Source: Halobellus litoreus (GTDB lineage Archaea > Halobacteriota > Halobacteria > Halobacteriales > Haloferacaceae). Taken from it: a DNA stretch of 64,000 nt. The stretch covers positions 434,001 through 498,000 of the forward strand of contig NZ_JANHAW010000003.1 of NCBI RefSeq assembly GCF_024464595.1, given 5' to 3'. Under the pieces are notes generated by a model. It was not told where the DNA came from and made no database searches. It worked only from the letters and a program-made list of their open reading frames with translations. The position numbers and the translations under genes are program-made. Below are positions 62,351 to 64,000 of this stretch, in pieces. Within the stretch, counting starts at the first letter, position 1. Each line of letters opens with the position of its first letter.

Positions 62351-63423
62351 GAAAACATCTCCTCGCCCCCGGGGCCTATGTGCAGGGCGACGGCGTTATC
62401 GCCACAGGGGAATCGTTCGGGACGCTACAGGGAACGACCGCGTTCGTCCTCGGGGGCGAGACGGCCCTCTCGATGACAGAGTCAGATCTCCACCTCGGAC
62501 TCGAATCAGCAGGAGTGGATGTCGCCGCTATCGAGCCTGGAGTGGATAGTTGTACATTCGACCGGATCGAGTCGCTAGTTGACGACGCAACGGCAGCAGC
62601 AGCGGATACAATCATCGGAGTCGGTGGCGGGGTCGCTCTTGACACGAGTAAGGCGGTTGCCGACGCTCTAGATGCAGAGCTAGTCACGGTTCCGACGATC
62701 GCGAGCACCGATGCGCCCTGTAGCTCGGTTTCGGTTGTCTACGACGAGGAGGGCAACTTCGACGGCTACGTTCACAGGGATCGTGACCCCGATCTCGTGT
62801 TAGCCGACACGGGCGTAATTGTCCGCGCACCCACACGATTCCTTCGATACGGGATGGGTGATGCCTTCGCCACTCGCTTCGAGGCCGAAGCAGTCGCACG
62901 ATCGAACGAAGTAACGCATGCTGGTGCTCACTCGACCGGTGCTGCGTTGACTCTTGCCCGTTCTACATTTGATAACCTCCTATCATATGGAGAGTCGGCA
63001 CTAGCCGCGAACGAGCGGACCGCTGTCACTCCCGCGTTCGAACGCATTGTAGAGACGAACACGTTGCTTTCCGGTCTTGGTTTCGAGTCTGGGGGGCTCG
63101 CTGCTGCCCATGCGTTCGGGAAAGGCTTCTCGAAGACGGACGCAGACGCTCAACACGGGCTCTTGATTGCGTTCAGCACAATCGCCCAACTAGTGCTGGA
63201 AGACCGTGACCCGGACATTCTCGAATCGGCACTGGACGTCTATCACACACTGGGTCTGGACCGCCGGCTCACTGATCTCGGAATCAATGACGGCGCAGTC
63301 GAGACCGTCGCTAAGAACGCTTGTAGTAAGGATACGACGATGAGCAATGAGCCGGTTACTGTCTCCCCCGAACGAGCGGCCGCGGCTCTTCGGACGGCTG
63401 ACGAACTCATCGCTCAGTACTGA
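62347..63423 (+). CDS. GldA-type iron/zinc-dependent dehydrogenase
   Basis: A 358-residue group III dehydrogenase like glycerol dehydrogenase. NAD motif VGGGVALDTSKAVAD, adenine-side loop VPTIASTDAPCSSVSVVY, metal ligands Asp in YGMGDAFATRFEA and His in AAAHAFGKGF and AQHGLLIAF. It would interconvert a vicinal diol and a hydroxyketone. It overlaps the upstream zinc alcohol dehydrogenase by four bases. Together with the E1 gene downstream it fits a diol or hydroxyketone pathway. Confidence 0.9.
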   Translation: MRKHLLAPGAYVQGDGVIATGESFGTLQGTTAFVLGGETALSMTESDLHLGLESAGVDVAAIEPGVDSCTFDRIESLVDDATAAAADTIIGVGGGVALDTSKAVADALDAELVTVPTIASTDAPCSSVSVVYDEEGNFDGYVHRDRDPDLVLADTGVIVRAPTRFLRYGMGDAFATRFEAEAVARSNEVTHAGAHSTGAALTLARSTFDNLLSYGESALAANERTAVTPAFERIVETNTLLSGLGFESGGLAAAHAFGKGFSKTDADAQHGLLIAFSTIAQLVLEDRDPDILESALDVYHTLGLDRRLTDLGINDGAVETVAKNACSKDTTMSNEPVTVSPERAAAALRTADELIAQY

Positions 63424-63553
63424 CCCGCGAATTTCGAAGCGGGTCTGGACTGACCATCCGACACATTTCGCGTCCATCAATCCGAGTGATGTTCGCTGAG
63501 GAAGAGCAGATTTTAGTGGAAAACTATTTGGAGGGGGCGCGGAAGTAACTGAT

Positions 63554-64000
63554 ATGGTAGCGCCTGAGGAGCGAAAAGACCTCCATGAGGATCTATTGTT
63601 GAATAGGCTTTTTGAGGAGAAAGTTCTCGAAGTGTACGAAGACAGTGGCATTCCCGAACTACCTCACTTGAGTTTGGGCCAAGAAGCCGTTGGGGTAGGC
63701 ACGGTGTTCGCACTGGAAGACGATGACTGGCTCTCCCCGTCTTTGCGAACACGTGCGGTCACGCTGATGCGCCTCTCACTACGCGATGTCGTCACTGGTA
63801 TGTTCGGGACGGAATCTGGGCCCACTGAAGGGCGTACGACTCAACACCATCTTGGATCGTCAGAGGCCCACGTTATGGGCACCACCGGTATGGTCGGTAG
63901 CCACCTCAACGTGGCTGCTGGCGCGGGGCTCACCGCACAACAACTCGGGGAGGACCGCGTGACGGCTGTTTTCTTCGGTGACGGTGCAGCTACGCGTGGA
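63554..64000 (+). CDS. Acetoin/2-oxoacid dehydrogenase E1 alpha, partial (cut by window end)
   Basis: The first 149 residues of a thiamine diphosphate-dependent E1 alpha. HLSLGQEAVGVGTVFALEDD and the ThDP motif start FFGDGAATRG, just before the window end, are clear, and GTTGMVGSHLNVAAGAGLTA is closer to acetoin dehydrogenase E1 than to the one at 3230-4378. E1 beta and E2 should follow to the right. A TATA-like ACTATTTGG lies about 25-33 bp before the ATG. The dihydrolipoyl dehydrogenase at 43766 could be the E3 of this complex. Confidence 0.88.
   Translation, partial: MVAPEERKDLHEDLLLNRLFEEKVLEVYEDSGIPELPHLSLGQEAVGVGTVFALEDDDWLSPSLRTRAVTLMRLSLRDVVTGMFGTESGPTEGRTTQHHLGSSEAHVMGTTGMVGSHLNVAAGAGLTAQQLGEDRVTAVFFGDGAATRG

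Noticed and set aside
1-64000. CRISPR arrays, rRNA and tRNA genes.
   Set aside because: Reading both strands I found no regularly spaced direct repeats, no rRNA-like stretches and no clear tRNA. A tRNA could still be missed by eye, so a tRNAscan run would settle that.

Overview
The window comes from a haloarchaeon (class Halobacteria). Its proteins are very acidic. Several genes have a TATA-like box about 20-35 bp before the start codon with little or no leader. Secreted proteins carry Tat twin-arginine lipoprotein signals, and there is an archaeal translation factor aIF1A at 42590-42874. I saw no rRNA, tRNA or CRISPR array.

The left part (about 2.2-26.8 kb, mostly minus strand, high GC) looks like a catabolic region for aromatic, probably methoxylated, compounds. 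It holds two LigM-type tetrahydrofolate-dependent O-demethylase homologues (19084-20430 and 23787-25142), a MetF-type methylenetetrahydrofolate reductase (18017-18871) and two paralogous acyl-CoA ligases (9658-11229 and 25269-26822). It also holds two amidohydrolases, an extradiol-type ring-cleavage dioxygenase (7148-8080), an HpcH/HpaI aldolase (8168-8953) and a small VOC protein. A hotdog thioesterase, a D-2-hydroxyacid dehydrogenase, an IclR regulator, a complete LIV-type ABC importer (12.7-17.7 kb), an orphan NMT1/SsuA-like binding protein and a 2-oxoacid dehydrogenase E1 pair (2258-4378) complete it. My reading is uptake by LIV, CoA activation, O-demethylation to methyl-THF (oxidised by MetF), ring cleavage, aldol cleavage to pyruvate or a similar 2-oxoacid, and oxidation by E1. 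Both LigM homologues keep the catalytic tyrosine but lack the arginine that binds the aromatic carboxylate in bacterial LigM, so the substrate may differ. A tyrosine recombinase lies at the left edge (657-1928).

The middle (27-42.9 kb) looks like ordinary haloarchaeal chromosome. It has a winged-helix membrane regulator, a divergent subtilase, a surface protein, DUF1684, CysE, a CBS protein, YqeC and MobA (molybdenum cofactor), Fe-ADH, an AEC transporter and a CDP-alcohol phosphatidyltransferase. It also has an unusual Gfo/Idh-aldo/keto reductase fusion, a GT4 glycosyltransferase and aIF1A.

At about 43 kb base composition shifts to visibly lower GC, at a patch with insertion-sequence end fragments. 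From 43.7 kb to the end lies a second catabolic block, probably an acquired island. It has dihydrolipoyl dehydrogenase, aldehyde dehydrogenase, a universal stress protein, a hemB, a VOC protein, a second full LIV importer (livHMGF at 49.9-53.3 kb, binding protein at 56.7 kb) and an ornithine cyclodeaminase-family enzyme. It continues with an NAD-dependent epimerase, two zinc alcohol dehydrogenases, a large FAD/Fe-S 2-hydroxyacid dehydrogenase, a GldA-type dehydrogenase, and the start of an acetoin/2-oxoacid dehydrogenase E1 alpha cut by the window end. This suggests oxidation of an imported polyol, hydroxyacid or acetoin-like compound, but the substrate cannot be told from sequence alone.
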